A stretch of DNA of 64,000 nucleotides from Corynespora cassiicola. Lineage: Eukaryota; Ascomycota; Dothideomycetes; Pleosporales; Corynesporascaceae. The notes below the pieces were generated by a model. That model did no database searches, was not told the DNA's origin, and saw only the letters and a program-made list of their open reading frames with translations. Positions 12,125-24,256 of this stretch are shown here, piece by piece. The stretch's first letter is position 1, and each line of letters starts with the position of its first letter. Made by a program: the position numbers and the translations under genes. The stretch is from positions 6,448,001-6,512,000 of the forward strand of contig JAEUWY010000005.1 of assembly GCA_022059125.1 (NCBI GenBank), read 5' to 3'.

Positions 12125-13750
12125 CTACTTCGCAGGCGGCGTCGGCGCATCGCTCAACTCGGACATCTCAGGCACATTCTGCAACCCCCCCACCATCGTC
12201 GTCGTCGTCGTTGCTGTCGCAGCCGCATGCCCCGGCGGCGGCCTATACGCCACATACCTCGTCCCATCCGCCGCATTATTCGCCGCCTGCTCAGTCCCCC
12301 CCACCCCACCACCCTGCTGCCACGCCCCCAGCGAATACCCCGGCGGCGCACTCCCCCAACTGCTCATCCCAGAACTCCATCGATTCGCCCCCACCCCCGA
12401 GCTTCGATTCGCACTCGTCCCCGAATTCGCATTCGAACTCGGGCGCGCACTCCCGCCCCCGACGCCCACGAGGTGCGGCGCATGCGCCGCATGCCCCTCG
12501 ACGAACCCGGCCCCCGAATCCAGCTCGGCGCGCCCCTTGATCGTGCTGACCGGCCTCTCAGGCCCCACGCCCTGTCCGCCGCCCAGCTCCGCGACGCCGG
12601 CCGCAGGCAGCGGGGTCGTATTCTTGTAGACCGAGTTCCCCCTCGGATGCGCTAGTTTTGCGCCGCCTGCGAACTCGGCTACCCCCGCTGCGGTGGAGGT
12701 GGCGGGAGGCCCGTTGATGTTGTTGTACGGGTCGTCGTAGGGGTTGGGGGAGGCGAGGAGGTGTTGTTTCTTTTGGGAGCGGTGTTTGCGGAGGAGCCAG
12801 GTTAGTATTGCGAGGAGGGAGAGGGAGAGGGGGATGCCGACGGCGCAGCCTACGATTACCGGGATCTTGGAGCTCGAGGAGGAAGACGGTGGGGTGGTGT
12901 TGCTGGGATAGGCGGTGTCGGTCGGGAGTTGGGTGTGGGTTATGACTAGGGTGGATGTGCCTGCGGTGCCCGAGGAGATGGTGGTCGAGAGGGTGGTGAC
13001 GGGCGTTGGGGTTGCGGAGGAGGAGGAGGAGGAGTCGGCTGAGCTCGAAGGACTATCCGATGATTGTGGGCGGTCTGAGGAGGAGGGTGGAGGAGTGGAA
13101 GAGGGTCGACTTCCGCTGCCGCTGCCGGTCGCGAGGCCTGTTATGGAGGCCAGGTTCGGGGCGCTGGAGCCGGTGCGCGAGCCCACTGTCGCATATGCCC
13201 TGCCATCCTGGAGCGCGAAGAATGGGCGTGGCTCGGGTGACTCCTTGCAGCAGTCTACGTGCTGTGCGTCTGCGTTGCAGCACCATTGGTCGTCGTGATC
13301 GCTGCACTGGGTGATGGATTCGCCTCCGGCGGCGGACATGTCTATGAACGTCAACCACGTTCGAGGGCAATTTTGATTTGCCTCGACATGCAGTGATGCA
13401 GATACAAACTACATACTATATGTGCAGAGATTTGCAGGACAGCCATCTGCCTCCCAATTCTGGTCGGTACATGAGTACCTGCCGTACAGGTTGTCCGGCG
13501 GGTAGTGACAGAGGCCATTGTTGAGGCATTCCCATTTATCAGGACAGCAGGCCGAGCCGTCGGCGGAAGAGCAGGGCTTTTCTGGAGCTTCGCTTCCATT
13601 TGGGTAGTCTAGAAGACGTCAATTAGCTAGGTCCCAGTCATAGTGTGGGCGAGGTGTCCAAAACCTACAGCACTGTTGCGCAAGGCTAACATGTATCAGA
13701 GCCGCGACGCTCACGCCGCGCAAGCACTTGTATAAAAAGCCCATCATCAT
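12125..13750 (-). CDS. Secreted-Cys-domain, Ser/Thr-rich single-pass membrane protein (wall-sensor-like)
   Basis: Three exons on the minus strand (13750-13669, 13608-13417, 13341-12125) give about 496 residues. A signal peptide is seen (MMMGFLYKCLRGVSVAALIHVSLA). It is followed by a Cys-rich ectodomain of about 100 residues with repeated CC pairs (SACCPDKWECLNNGLC, QWCCNADAQHVDCC), a Ser/Thr/Pro-rich stalk likely to be O-glycosylated, and one transmembrane helix at residues about 250-276 (IPVIVGCAVGIPLSLSLLAI), then RKHRSQKK. The Gly/Ala/Ser-rich cytoplasmic tail is of low complexity. The layout resembles fungal Mid2/Wsc-like surface sensors and the many uncharacterised Pezizomycotina proteins with a Cys-rich head, Ser stalk and TM helix. 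It is not a true WSC domain by pattern. Start is the first of three tandem ATGs; any of them preserves the signal peptide. Confidence 0.72.
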
Positions 13751-15673
13751 GCCATGAATCACGGTCGCGCCCGCCCAGGACTAGAAAGGTTCAGTGAAGG
13801 AGCAAGCAAAAGGTAGTTTGGCTTTTAGGTGTGGTGGGAGCTCCAGCGGCGCTAGGACGGACTCGCACTTGGACCCAGCTAGTCGAGCAAGAGCAGAAAG
13901 AGGGAGAGAAGAAGAGTCAAGGGGAAAAGAAGGGTAATAGCTGGCTAGCTAATACATGGGCCCGAGTGACAAGTAACGCAGGTAACAAGCCGCGCGCGGA
14001 CGGGGCGCACGAGGATCGCTCCGAGAAGGCTGCTGGCTCGCTCACACTACCTTCCCCGAGCGAGCCCACGGCCGTTTGCTACCCTACCCTACCCTACGCA
14101 TGTATGAGCGACGCTCCCCTGCGCCAACCATACCACGGTACAATACCCGCCGGGTCGCGTACCTCATCCCTCCCTCTCTCTGCATCATCGCCTCTGCCCT
14201 CGGTATCCATCAGGGGGGATCCCGTCACCATCCCCCGGGAGCAAATAACAGGCACGAGCAATCTTGCTCTGGAGCACAAACTCACCAATCCGGCGCGCCC
14301 AACGCCCCCGCGCCCAGACGCGGAGAGAGAGAGAGAGCGGGGGGTAGGGTATACAGGAAAAGCACGGCCGTCGCAGTCACAGTGACGTCGGGCGCGGGCC
14401 TCCGACCGCTCGACGAACCGGCCATGTCGGGCGCACGGTCCAGCCGTCACGGGGGAGGGACAAGGTTGCGCTGAACGTTGCACCAGCGAGGCTGGGGTGC
14501 GGTGCTGTCGCCGTCCCGATTAGATCTCGCGTCTTGAAACGGGGGGCTAGTGCTGGGGGCCGGGGATCTTTGCTGCAAACTGCAGGTTGCATTGGGATCG
14601 GGGGGGACGACACGAGGGCGCGTGACGGTCGAGTTGAGATGAGGGACATGTTGGGGGGGGTGAGTGTTCGCACAGGTGCCGGCCTGCCTGCTCGATAGCG
14701 ATACTGATGCCGCCAAAGCGATGACGCTGCAGGGTAATGGCAGAAACTGTCGCTGGCGCTATGGACGGGATAGACGGGCCCCGGGAGGGATACGCTGCTG
14801 CGGGGCGATCATACAACCGACATACAGAACCGGCGACTAGCCTATCCTGCCATGCGAGACGTGCCCGTATCGTCGATGCGAGCGGAACTTTGCCCATGGC
14901 ATCGCCCATGGCAAAATCCCCATGGACCTCCAGGAAACCGGCTTTTTGCCCACTTTTGCTCCTCCGCTTCGCTTCGCTTGGCCGATGGTGCTGCTGCCCT
15001 GATCTGCCCCTGAAAAAGAGCATCGCGCTCGCATCTGCTTCTCCGTACGTACCGCGGATCCAACAAGTCCCGTCTCCCTCCGCGGCTCCCTCATCTCAGC
15101 CCATCACTCTCTTCGCAATCCCCTGCCCACAGAGCGAGACGGCGTGTCACAGCCTCGCCGTACGCACCATACACTAACGCTGTAAGCATCGTGTGTGCTG
15201 GGTAGGGGGGGGGGGGGCAAACATGTCAGCCCTGCCGCGTACTTACGAGTGGGCCGTGTGGCTGAAGCGGGTGGCTTGCGTGGCGCGGGCGTCTTTCCCG
15301 ATGCGGGAGGTGGGTGACCTGTCACGTGTGTCACGCGTGTCACTGCGGGACATGACGGGGGAGGCGTGGGTTCGGGATGGGATGCTACGGCTGTAAAACG
15401 TGACGAGCTGGGGGTTTCTTTGTTTGCTAGAGTATTTTGGGATGGGTCTAACTACAGGATGCGCTCCTGCATTTACGTATATGCCTGCTGGTCTCAGGCT
15501 GAGAACTACTACACGTCTTCTGATATCCCGCGCAGATGATACATGCCCATGTCAAGATAAGGGTCCGGAATGGACTGGCCATGGTAGCGGCATTCCCGGC
15601 CCCATCAACCCAGGAAACGAACGCAGGAGCATGCCCAGACGAGTAGGTGGAAACATCACAGCCTACTCACACT
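13751..15673. other. Intergenic, no gene recognised
   Basis: About 1.9 kb between two minus-strand genes. It contains the upstream region of the membrane-protein gene, a GA-rich tract (about 13,880-13,935), an (AG)n run at about 14,323-14,338 and a G run at about 15,205-15,217. Open frames on both strands overlap each other and lack motifs. Short direct repeats of the type TGTCACGYGTG occur at about 15,317-15,340. Confidence 0.45.
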
Positions 15674-17481
15674 CTAACACCTCCGCCTCCTCAACATACG
15701 GTAGAATGCCCCCATCCCCCCCTCCGTACCCCCCGCCATTCCCATCCTCCCGCTCATCCACTCGTCCTGCTTCGTATTGTCCATCTCGGTATGCAGGATG
15801 CGAATTTGATGCTTGATCACCTTGAGCAGCAGGTTCTCCGCATGCTCGTCCGGAACCTCGACCGTGGGCATGACCATCTTGTTCTTCTTGACTTCCTCCT
15901 TCTTTTCCTCAGCCTCCTCGGCCTCGTTCTCGCACTCGCTCTTCTGTGCCGGGAGCGGCTTGTTGCAGGTTGTGCACTTGGTCGCACAGGCACATACCTC
16001 CTTCTCGCCCGCCCCCTGTGCATCCGCCTCGCATGCCCCGCCATCCTTTTCGCCCTCAGCACCAGCGCCGGCGGACTCGGCGTCGGTGGCATCCACAATC
16101 TCAAAGTCTTCGCCCTTGAAGCCCCGCACGAGGCTCAACAGCGCCATGACGAACAGCTCCTTGAGATAGGCAAACGAAAACCCCTCGGTAAGCTTTGCCA
16201 CGATGCCGCACAGCTCCTCTGGAAACTCTACCGTATCGTTCCGTAGCAACTTCCTGCGCCAGTACTCGGCGTACAGCTCGCGCTCCGCCTCCCCGGGCAG
16301 CTTGAAATGGTACTTGCGGTCGAACCGCGACGGCCTCTTGGCAATGGCCGGGTCAAGCTTGTCGAGGTGGTTGGTCGAGCCAATCATCAGGATGCCGTCG
16401 TTGGACTCGAGGCCGTCAACCTCGTTGAGGAAGTAGGAGCGCACGTCGTCGCCGACGAGAGAGTCGAGGTCCTCGAAGATGAGCAGGCAGGGGGCCGAGC
16501 GCCGGGCGTGCACGAAGATTTGGCGGATCGAGTAGGCTTCCGTCTGGCACTTTGTGTCAAAGGATTTCACGTAGAGCGAGGGGATATTGTCGGCCCGGGA
16601 GTAGAGGGAGCTCATGAGGGCTTTGATCGAGACGGTTTTGCCGTTGCCTATGCACCGAGTCAGAGTGATGATCGGAGGGACTGAGTTGGGTGGGGGCGCA
16701 TACCTGGGACGCCGTGAAGGATGATGCCGCGCTTCCAGGGGACGGCGAATTGGGCGTAGAGTTCTTGGTTGTCGAAGAAGCCTTGGACGTCTTCGATCAG
16801 ATTCTTCTTCATCTCCGGGTCGAGGATCACGTCCTCCCAGGATGAGCCGCTGACCGACTTCCACAGCTCGTTGCTCTTCTCCCAGTGTCCGTCGTCAAAG
16901 ATCCAGACCTCTTCGTGGAGCTGCGACGTCCACTTGCCCGCCGCCACGAAGAGATCATCGGTTTCGATGCAGTGGCCATGGATAATGTTGGACTCGGAGC
17001 GGGGGTACAGTGCATAAAACATTCTCTGCGGGGTCTCAAATATGTCTTTCCAGACGACATAGTATCCAATGTACGTGTTGGATTCCCATACCAGCTGGAA
17101 CCTGTATCCTCAGGTTAGCTCCGTCTTGCTCTCCGAGGAAATTGGAACATACCTCACAAGCCGGTAGTCATCATCGAGCATCCCAGGATGCACCTTCTTC
17201 TCAATCCCCTCCCCGACAGACTTCCACAGCCGCGTGGCGTGAAAAGCATCGTCGTCCGTGTCAAAATATATCTCCGCCTTGCCGGCAGCCGCAAACTCAA
17301 ACAGCGACACCTTTCGCTCCTCCGTCTCTGTGACGTGGTACCCGGGATAGTTCTCGCGGACGAGATTCAGAAACGCCGACTTGGTGTCGACGCGATGGGC
17401 GCTGGTGTGCTCTCTGAACTGGCTCACGACGGAGTCGGCAGCTGCTTGGAGGGCGGCGGCAGAGTCTTTTGCGGCAGGCAT
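15674..17481 (-). CDS. AAA+ ATPase (fungal single-AAA family) with a Cys cluster in the C-terminal linker
   Basis: Three exons (17481-17153, 17101-16704, 16647-15674) give about 566 residues. The N-terminal 240 residues form a conserved fungal module (for example GKAEIYFDTDDDAF and HCIETDDLFVAAGKW). The AAA domain follows: Walker A GVPGNGKT at about 240-247, Walker B LLIFEDLD at about 296-303, and a second region of homology GSTNHLDKLDPAI with RFDRK at about 331-354. These residues predict an active ATP-driven remodeller; the substrate is not known. Near the C-terminus an acidic, charged linker carries CACATKCTTCNK (Cys 460, 462, 466, 469), a possible metal-binding knuckle. The overall fold places it near BCS1/spastin-type single-AAA proteins, but no BCS1 N-terminal transmembrane segment is visible. 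Both intron junctions restore the frame exactly. Confidence 0.82.
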
Positions 17482-18777
17482 GTTCGATTCTGGATTACAA
17501 GGTTCTAGGCAAAAAGAGGAGCAGGTTGGGGAATAAAGACTGCCAAGGTAGAGGACTTTGGAATGGGCAGGATATAGCGGAAGAAATGCTCGCCCTTATA
17601 TACGTTTCAACACGGCCGAGATGAACCTTCAGCCTGTCCCGCCGCCCCCCGCTGGAAGCTCAACCATGGCTGCATGGGTAGCAAACCGTCCTTTCTTTTG
17701 GTGGGGTATTACAGCTCGCGGGTTGTCGAAGCCTGGCTGTGCAGGTTTTAGGCAGCAGCCACGGGGGCTCCAAACTTGTGGCCAGACAATGGGCGGTACG
17801 CGGGGTACAACCAAACAGCGATAAGGATGCTAAAGTCTTAGTCAAAAGGGCCAATGGTTTGCGCAGTCGTCTGCATCCTTGCCATCGGTGTGTCGTGCGT
17901 CTGGGGGGTGATCGTCAAGTGTATAGAGGCTATGTTGCGTAGTCATTCGTTGCCTCACCGGTTGCCCGGGGTTGCTCGCGAGTTTGGATCCACACGCTCA
18001 CTCGAGATGAACAAGGCGTGCATGCGTGGGTCTGGGGGCCTAGGCAGAATGGGTTTCTGAGGCGCCAAGGTGGTGGGCAAGGTCTTGTCCGATGAGGCTA
18101 GTGTATTACCTTGCAGGGCGTCTTGGAGCAGATTCACCCCGAGACCATCTCGAGGCATCAGACATGAAGGCTCAAGTGCATGGGCTAAGAGGTCTCTACA
18201 GCGGCTGGATAGCATAGTTCGTCTAATGTAGCATCAATTCTAACATGAACTCCCGCAAGAGCCTCAATTGGTGACGTGGCAAGCCATGGACGTGGAATAT
18301 TGCATGTTGAGCCGAAATAATGTAGAAACAGCGCCGGATGCGTCCATGCTGGCCCCACGAGTAAAGCCATTACGACGCATGTCGCATGTATCGGTTGAGG
18401 CTCAAGGCTGGCACATGTCTCTCTTCAATTTTTACACCTTGGCTCGCTTGTCCCGCGGTGACCGTAATAGGAAATCGAGCTCAGCCCCGCTGTTGTTGAG
18501 CGCTAGCGATTTGCAGCTGACTGTTCACGGAGATGTCAGGAAATACATCACTACATGCCGGATATCACGACATCACGTTATGTAGCGCGATTGTTGGCGT
18601 TCATGCAATTACATTCATCATCTCAATCCCTATCGAGCTGCCCTCGCGTTCCAGCAGAGGCACAGCATCATATGCAGCCAGCCATACTTTTCAGGTCTGG
18701 CAGAGAAGAAGCTTAAGCTCCAACGCCTTCCCGGTCATCCTTCAATGCAATGTCGTAACTCGTGAGAGAAAGTGCAC
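17482..18777. other. Intergenic between AAA ATPase promoter and rtc3 3' end
   Basis: About 1.3 kb. The part next to 17481 is the ATPase promoter and leader. The rest shows only short, motif-free ORFs on both strands. Confidence 0.45.
17596..17603 (-). promoter_or_regulatory. TATA-like box upstream of the AAA ATPase gene
   Basis: TATATAAG on the minus strand, about 115 bp upstream of the ATPase start codon. This is a plausible TATA element by sequence and distance only. Confidence 0.4.
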
Positions 18778-19226
18778 CTAGTGTGCCACGGTAGGGCCCT
18801 TGGTGATGTTGGTGTCGCCTTGGCGCTCCTTGTTCTGATCATATAGTTAGCATCATGGATCAAAGGAGGCCTTGTCTAAACTCACGGTAACCTCCTGGAC
18901 CGAGCCCTTTTCGAGAATCTGCTTGACGACCTCCTCCTCCTTGTGCGTTCCAAACTCAGAGTCTAGGACGCCGTCGCTCGCGCCATCGAGAATTCCCTGG
19001 GTGCCCTGCCTTTGCCATGCGTCAACATACAGCCATCGTCAGACATGTTGTGGGAGGCTTACTTGTGGGTGATGAAGACCTTCCAGCCGCTCACCACCTG
19101 TGCCAGCGGCACCGACGAGTCCTTCTTCCAGTCCTCAACGGCCTGGGCACTGTCGACGAAGATGACAAAGTCGTCCTGGGAGCCCTTGTAGTGGACCTTG
19201 GTCTGAGCGTCGTTGGCGCGAGGCAT
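18778..19226 (-). CDS. rtc3: Rtc3-like small SBDS-domain protein
   Basis: Three short exons (19226-19063, 19009-18886, 18834-18778) encode about 114 residues. The sequence starts MPRANDAQTKVHYKGSQDDF, continues VIFVDSAQAVEDWKKD and VPLAQVVSGWKVFITHKQG, and ends with DSEFGTHKEEEVVKQILEKG. This fits the single-domain SBDS-N family typified by yeast Rtc3/YHR087W: the K-G-x-x-x-D-x-x-V-F start, the S/L-x-x-V...F-V/I turn, and the EFG...EEVV.QIL.KG end. The family relates to the N-terminal RNA-binding domain of the ribosome maturation factor Sdo1/SBDS; Rtc3 itself is linked to RNA metabolism and stress in yeast. All intron phases close cleanly. Confidence 0.82.
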
Positions 19227-19952
19227 GGTGACTGTTGTGCGTGCTAGTGGGAGTAGTTGGGTAGTGTAGAGATTCTAGGGTGCAGAATTGAGCGTCTTTG
19301 AATTCGCAAAAGTGACAGAGAGGTTGTGGTGTGATGTGAGAGATGAGGGGGTTCTCGCGAGGGGCAGCTTTTGTAGCTCACCCAAGCTATGCGCGGCCCC
19401 GCCGGTACGTCATGCCAAGACGATACCCATTCACCTTCTCCCACCTTCCACCTCCCCAAACCGCCTGAGCCTCACGGCACGGCCCCCTGTGTGGAGACGC
19501 AATCTGCCAAGTTTTGACACCAGCATGCAAATGAGATGACGCTATCATCGTGATTTGGCTGCTAATATCCAATACTGCGCGTCCCCATCTGAGCTCTGTC
19601 GCGTGCCAGGCCTGGATGACGTCATGCCATTCCCATGCCCACCCCGCTGGGGCTCAAGAGTACAAACATCTCAAACGTGGCAGGCTGCGGGTGTGCCTTG
19701 CAGCGCATCCATGATCTGCATGTTTCCTCTTGCCACCGAGCCGAATATCCATCGAACCACCGTGTTCGGGTCTTGTAATCCGACATGACCCCTTTTTTAG
19801 TAATACGTGTTCCAGACATCGTGACATCGTAACCAGCCCTCCCATAACGCCTATCCTGCTTCCCCTCTAACATTCAAAAAAAGAAAGAAAAAAAACTTTA
19901 ACAAAACGTAATCCAAGCGCCGCAATCCAATTCTCTTACCATTACCCGAGTA
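19227..19952. other. rtc3 promoter and RhoGEF 3' region
   Basis: About 0.7 kb with no gene. It contains CT-rich stretches (19,425-19,460) near the rtc3 start and an A-rich stretch (19,876-19,905) close to the RhoGEF stop. Confidence 0.5.
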
Positions 19953-22900
19953 TCAAATCCAAAACTTGAAGATTTTGCTTTTGCTTTTGAGGAACTTTTT
20001 CGCCGGCGGCGTGCTTCCGCTGGCGCTGTGTGAACTCCCGTCCTTGGAGCCCTTTCGCTGCCTCTCGCTTCCTGGGCGGCTCACCGTGTCCCCAAAGCTG
20101 CTGTGCATGCCCGACGTCGAGGCGCTAGAACCCTTGGATATGGGCCTGGGGTCGACACCCCTGCCAGCATCCGTTCGCGGCAGGCTGATCACTGACCCAG
20201 AGAGGCGACGTGTCCGTTTTGGCTTCCCTGACAGGCTCCTCTCGCTCGAGCTGATACTACCAGCTCGATTCCCAAAGCGCTGATGGCGGCTCGTCGGCCT
20301 GGTGTCTTCCACCTCAAAGTCTGCGGGCAGGAAGGCGGCTGGGGCATTGTGGAAGTCGACCACGGCTGGAGAAGGCCGACGGTCACGCAATGTCCCGTGA
20401 GACCCCTTGTGTGCTTTGCTGCCAGACGAGTCGTCCGAACGTGCATTGCTGATGCTCGAGTAGCTTGGAGAGCGGCGAGAAAAGTTGCTCGCGATGCTGG
20501 CCATGCTGAGTTTCCGCATCACGGAATTGGCTGAAGCGCGGATTTGATCCTCTACCCTCCGGTTTGCTATACCAGGGAACGGCAAAACATCCTTGGTCCA
20601 GACGTCTTCCATGGCGGTTTCGAGCCGAATGCGCTCGGCTCTCCTTGGTGCAAGAGTTGGGACATGGTTTGCCGACATGTGCGACTGCGATCGTGTGACC
20701 AGGGTGGGCGCAAATGGAGGCGGTGGCTCTGGCGTCTTTTGGGCCTGCGTGTTCTTGATGATGACTTGTGCCATGTTCGTCTTGGAACCCAACGTAGCGG
20801 CGCGATGGACAGACATGCGCCGCACCAAACTGTCGGCGTGGCCAAAGACTGGCCCGATAGATTTGATGTCCAGGGATAAGGATGAAAACATGTCTTGCAT
20901 GGTAGACTGGCCTTCGACAAAATCATGCGTTTCGCTTGCGATACGTTGGCGGATCTGGTGTTTCCAAATTTCCTCTTCCTGAGAAGAGCACGCGCTTAGG
21001 ATGACTTCATGTAATCGATGGCCATGCTCAAAGACTAATTTCCAGGTGTGTGGCGCCGTGTGGCATTGAATTCCTAGATACGTTAGTTTAGGGGAGTCAA
21101 GGGCGGGAACAAACACCCACCTCGTCCATTGTCTGCCTCCTCGATGCTGCCATTGGCAAGAGAAATAGCAGCAACGACATGGTATGGCGTGTAAAGGCGA
21201 TTTGTCGTCGCAAGCACAAGACAGGACCTGTAGAGTGCACAGACCATGTACTGTCCCTTTATGCGCTCCGGAGTCTGGTACGCAACATGCAGGACACCGC
21301 AGACGAGGACGTGGCCTAAAAGTCGAAAAGTCAAGGCTCGGGATAACGTCTACTACAATCAGTACCTGGCCTTTGCTCAGTGTCTACAACATACATGCTC
21401 CTGAAACACCAGGCGGTCCTGGAGCTGCCATGAAATCTCAATCAGGCGGCGTGTCTGTGGGTCGTCCTTGGCCTTGTTAACTTCCTTGATGGTCTCTTGG
21501 AGTCTGAACAGGGCCTTTTCCAACTCTGCATGGGTTTCTGGGTCGTCGTATACCGGAGTATGCCGGCACAGATCATCAAATAGAAGAGGATACTTGCAAA
21601 CCCTCTGGATTGGCTGTTGCAGAATGTTAGAGCCTGGGTTTCGGCGTGAGTCGGCAGTGCTTACCTTGATCAGCAGATCGGCAAAACTCAGGGCTTTCCG
21701 GCTACTCGAATCGCGGTTGTTCTCTGAAGCTACCACCTTGGACAGAGCCTCCACGCCACGCTCGTACTCTTGCCATCCGTGGAGGCCTTTGCACGTCGCA
21801 GTAAGATCCTGAGACATGGTGGTCCAATGTGCTCCGTACTCTTCATAGGCAAAGAATCGCTTCATCTGCCCAACAATTAGCCTTGCCCTATTCTAGTTGT
21901 AGGGCCACTGACATGTTTATTGAAGATCTTCGCAATGTGCCCTACAGTCTTGGTGTCGGCCACTAGACCTTGCGAACGCCGATCAGGGGACCGGCCGATC
22001 TCCAGCGAATGTCTAAATTTTCGGGTAACCCGATTTTCGGCAGCCCGGCCAGGTATCATGTCGGCGCTGTGGAAACGGATGTGCTTCGCCTTTGTAGCAG
22101 GATACGTTTCAGTCTGCAGACTCTCGGCCAAATCCGCTTGAGGTACAGCTTGATGAAGTTCTGCGAGAAGGTCTTCATGCAGCTGCAGGATTTGCGCAAT
22201 GTTTTGCTGGATTGCCGTACGCGTCTGATGCGGAATAGCAGGGACGGCCGTTAATATCATGAAATAGTCCTGTTTAAGTGAAATTAGACTCTGACTGCCT
22301 TGTAATGCAGAGGCACCTTACATTGATCAAGACTTTCAAGTCGGCAATGTAGCCCTCCTCGGATGTGATAATCTCCTCAACAATTTTGCGACGCTGGAGA
22401 GACCGCAGCCAGGCACTTTCGTCAATGATGGGACCAAGAGTACCACGATGGCTGTCAGTCGATCGCCTGGCATCAGAATAGTTGCTGCTCCTGTTGCCCA
22501 GGCGAATCTTGCAGTGAAGACCGCCCGTGTCCGAGCGCGGAGCCACGGTCGTGCTTGCAACGGTAATGGAAGCCGACTTCATCCTGGTAAGGCAATCGAG
22601 TGAAGACGTCATCGAATCCGACTTTGCGTGGTGCGGTTCGGGCATCTGCGGGAGATGGGGGAGCGCCAAGTCGTCCGAGTCGAGGAGTTCAATGGACCAT
22701 GGTCGAACTTCTGTGACATTGTCCTTCCTCCGCAGGATATGACGTCGTCTCAATGTGCTCATCCAGCGTCGAAACGGCTGGCCGGTGGACCCGGCAGTCA
22801 CAGACTCATCGTCCTCGCCCTGGTCCTCCTCTTCGTGCGCTTCACTGCCAGTGTTGTCCGAGTAGCGGCCCTCGGGAAGGGGGATTTGCATGGCATCGAA

Positions 22901-23401
22901 GAGCTCAAAGTATCCAGTCGGTTCTTCCTGGTTGGCGTCGACAGCCATGGTCTCTGGAGAGCTTCGACCGCTGTCAAAGGGTTCGATGATGTCCTTGGGT
23001 TCATCTGGAGGTACATAGGAAGGAATTCCAATGCGTGCAGATGAGGTTGCCGGACGATCGATACCGCGGACTCCCGCGTGGGTTTGGTAGGCTGTGTTCC
23101 ATACATCAGCTTCCAGGCCGTCCTTTTCGGGCACCAGATCCAAGAGGGAGCGAGAGGTGAGGGGCGGTGGCGTATTCTCTGCTCCGCGAAGCCAGTCGCC
23201 GACCTTGTTGGAGCCGAGGGTGAAGAGCGAGCACGCAGAGGCATTGCGAGGGGTGATGTCACGGAGAGCGCTGAGGGGGGCGTCTGGGAGGGGCGAGCAT
23301 GAGTGGAGATGCGGGTTGTCGCTGAAGGAGCGCTTCATGGGACTCTGGGGCCGGAGGGACAGCACAAAGGCCATGCTGGAGTCGTACAGGGGCCGTAGCA
23401 C
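19953..23401 (-). CDS. DH-PH Rho guanine-nucleotide exchange factor
   Basis: Six exons (23401-22322, 22269-21913, 21865-21665, 21613-21395, 21349-21121, 21073-19953) give about 1,068 residues. After a disordered N-terminus, the Dbl-homology domain begins at residue about 337 (KIVEEIITSEEGYIADLKVL) and includes the FADLLIKPIQRVCKYPLLFDDL core helix, the most conserved DH motif, ending near 619. A PH-like region follows (LLGHVLVCGVLHVAYQ, RLYTPYHVVAAISL, HTWKLVFEHGHRLHEVILSA). The last 300 residues are Ser/Arg-rich and end in a basic KKFLKSKSKIFKFWI tail, possibly membrane-binding. DH-PH proteins activate Rho GTPases (Rho1/Cdc42/Rac) for polarity and wall synthesis; which GTPase is used cannot be told. 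The fourth intron (21394-21350) is only 45 nt and its acceptor is the least certain junction. M1 or the Met at 23374 could be the start. Confidence 0.83.
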
Positions 23402-24256
23402 TATAGCATAGGCTGGAGTCGGGGGCTATGCAACGGCATGGAAGATAAATAGAAATCAATCCTCGCGGGAGACGGCCTAAGGAAAGACGGGGGAGGTCGA
23501 GGGCGCTTGCGGGAGAGGTCGAGGGCCGACTTTTGCTACAGCGGCATGGAGCAAAAGAAAGCAGCGTCAATGGGCAGGGCAAGGCAGGGCAGGCAGGCGC
23601 AGGCGCAGACTAAAGGCAGCCCACGATGGCCGGTGTTTGCAGCACGATGGAGATCGGAGATATGTAGGCAGGGACCGCGGGGCGTCACGGGCAGGCAGGC
23701 AGGCAGGCGGCGGCGGCGGCAATGGTGTCAGAGGCAGAGGCAGAGGCAGAGGCCGAGGCGGTGAGCCTTTGGCGGGAGCAGCTGGGCCAGCGGCTGCAAA
23801 TATATCGGCGTCGCTGGCGGAGCTGGGTGAAGCTGCGCGCACGGCATCGTGGGCAGGCACGGCCGGCGGCAGGCGGGCGGGCAGGGCGCGGGCGGGCGCG
23901 TGTGAGGCATTGTATGAAAGCTTCCAGGCGGGCAGGCGTTCGCGCGCACCAAAGCGGGCAGAGGGGGCGTCTGGCCCAGCTCGGATGGGTCGGATTTGTG
24001 CTTTTTGCCAGCGAATGCGGTGGTTGAGAGATGAGGATGTCCCGAAGGGCGATCCACGGGCGTGCACGGGCCGCGCGACACTGAGCTCCAGAGGCTCCAG
24101 CTAGCTCCACCGGGGCTCCTTGTGCGCGGCTCCCCGTCGCAACCCCACGTTTGTGCGCGCGCCTGGGCTGTGATATCACTTTTGTGCAGGCCCCGAGCCA
24201 TCCCCTCGCCCTCGCCCTCGACACCCCTCTCCGCCGCCCCCTCTGCCCCCCTGCTC
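23402..24256. other. Divergent promoter region between the RhoGEF gene and nas2
   Basis: About 0.85 kb, G/C-rich, serving two divergently oriented genes. The open frames here are repeat-derived (Arg/Ala/Gly) and not supported. It contains the GGCAGA/GGCA tandem tracts listed separately. Confidence 0.55.
23690..23760. repeat. GCAG / CGG / (GGCAGA)n simple repeats
   Basis: Consecutive tracts of GCAG units (about 23,692-23,708), CGG units (about 23,706-23,720) and GGCAGA units (about 23,730-23,752) in the RhoGEF-nas2 divergent promoter. The length may vary between strains. Confidence 0.7.

Noticed and set aside
13831..14385. 184-codon plus-strand ORF upstream of the membrane-protein gene
   Set aside because: Low-complexity Glu/Lys/Arg then Pro/Ser sequence, overlapped by open minus-strand frames, with no family resemblance.
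23567..24224. Long overlapping ORFs on both strands between the RhoGEF gene and nas2
   Set aside because: Arg/Ala/Gly-rich translations of GC-rich simple repeats in a divergent promoter; no motifs.
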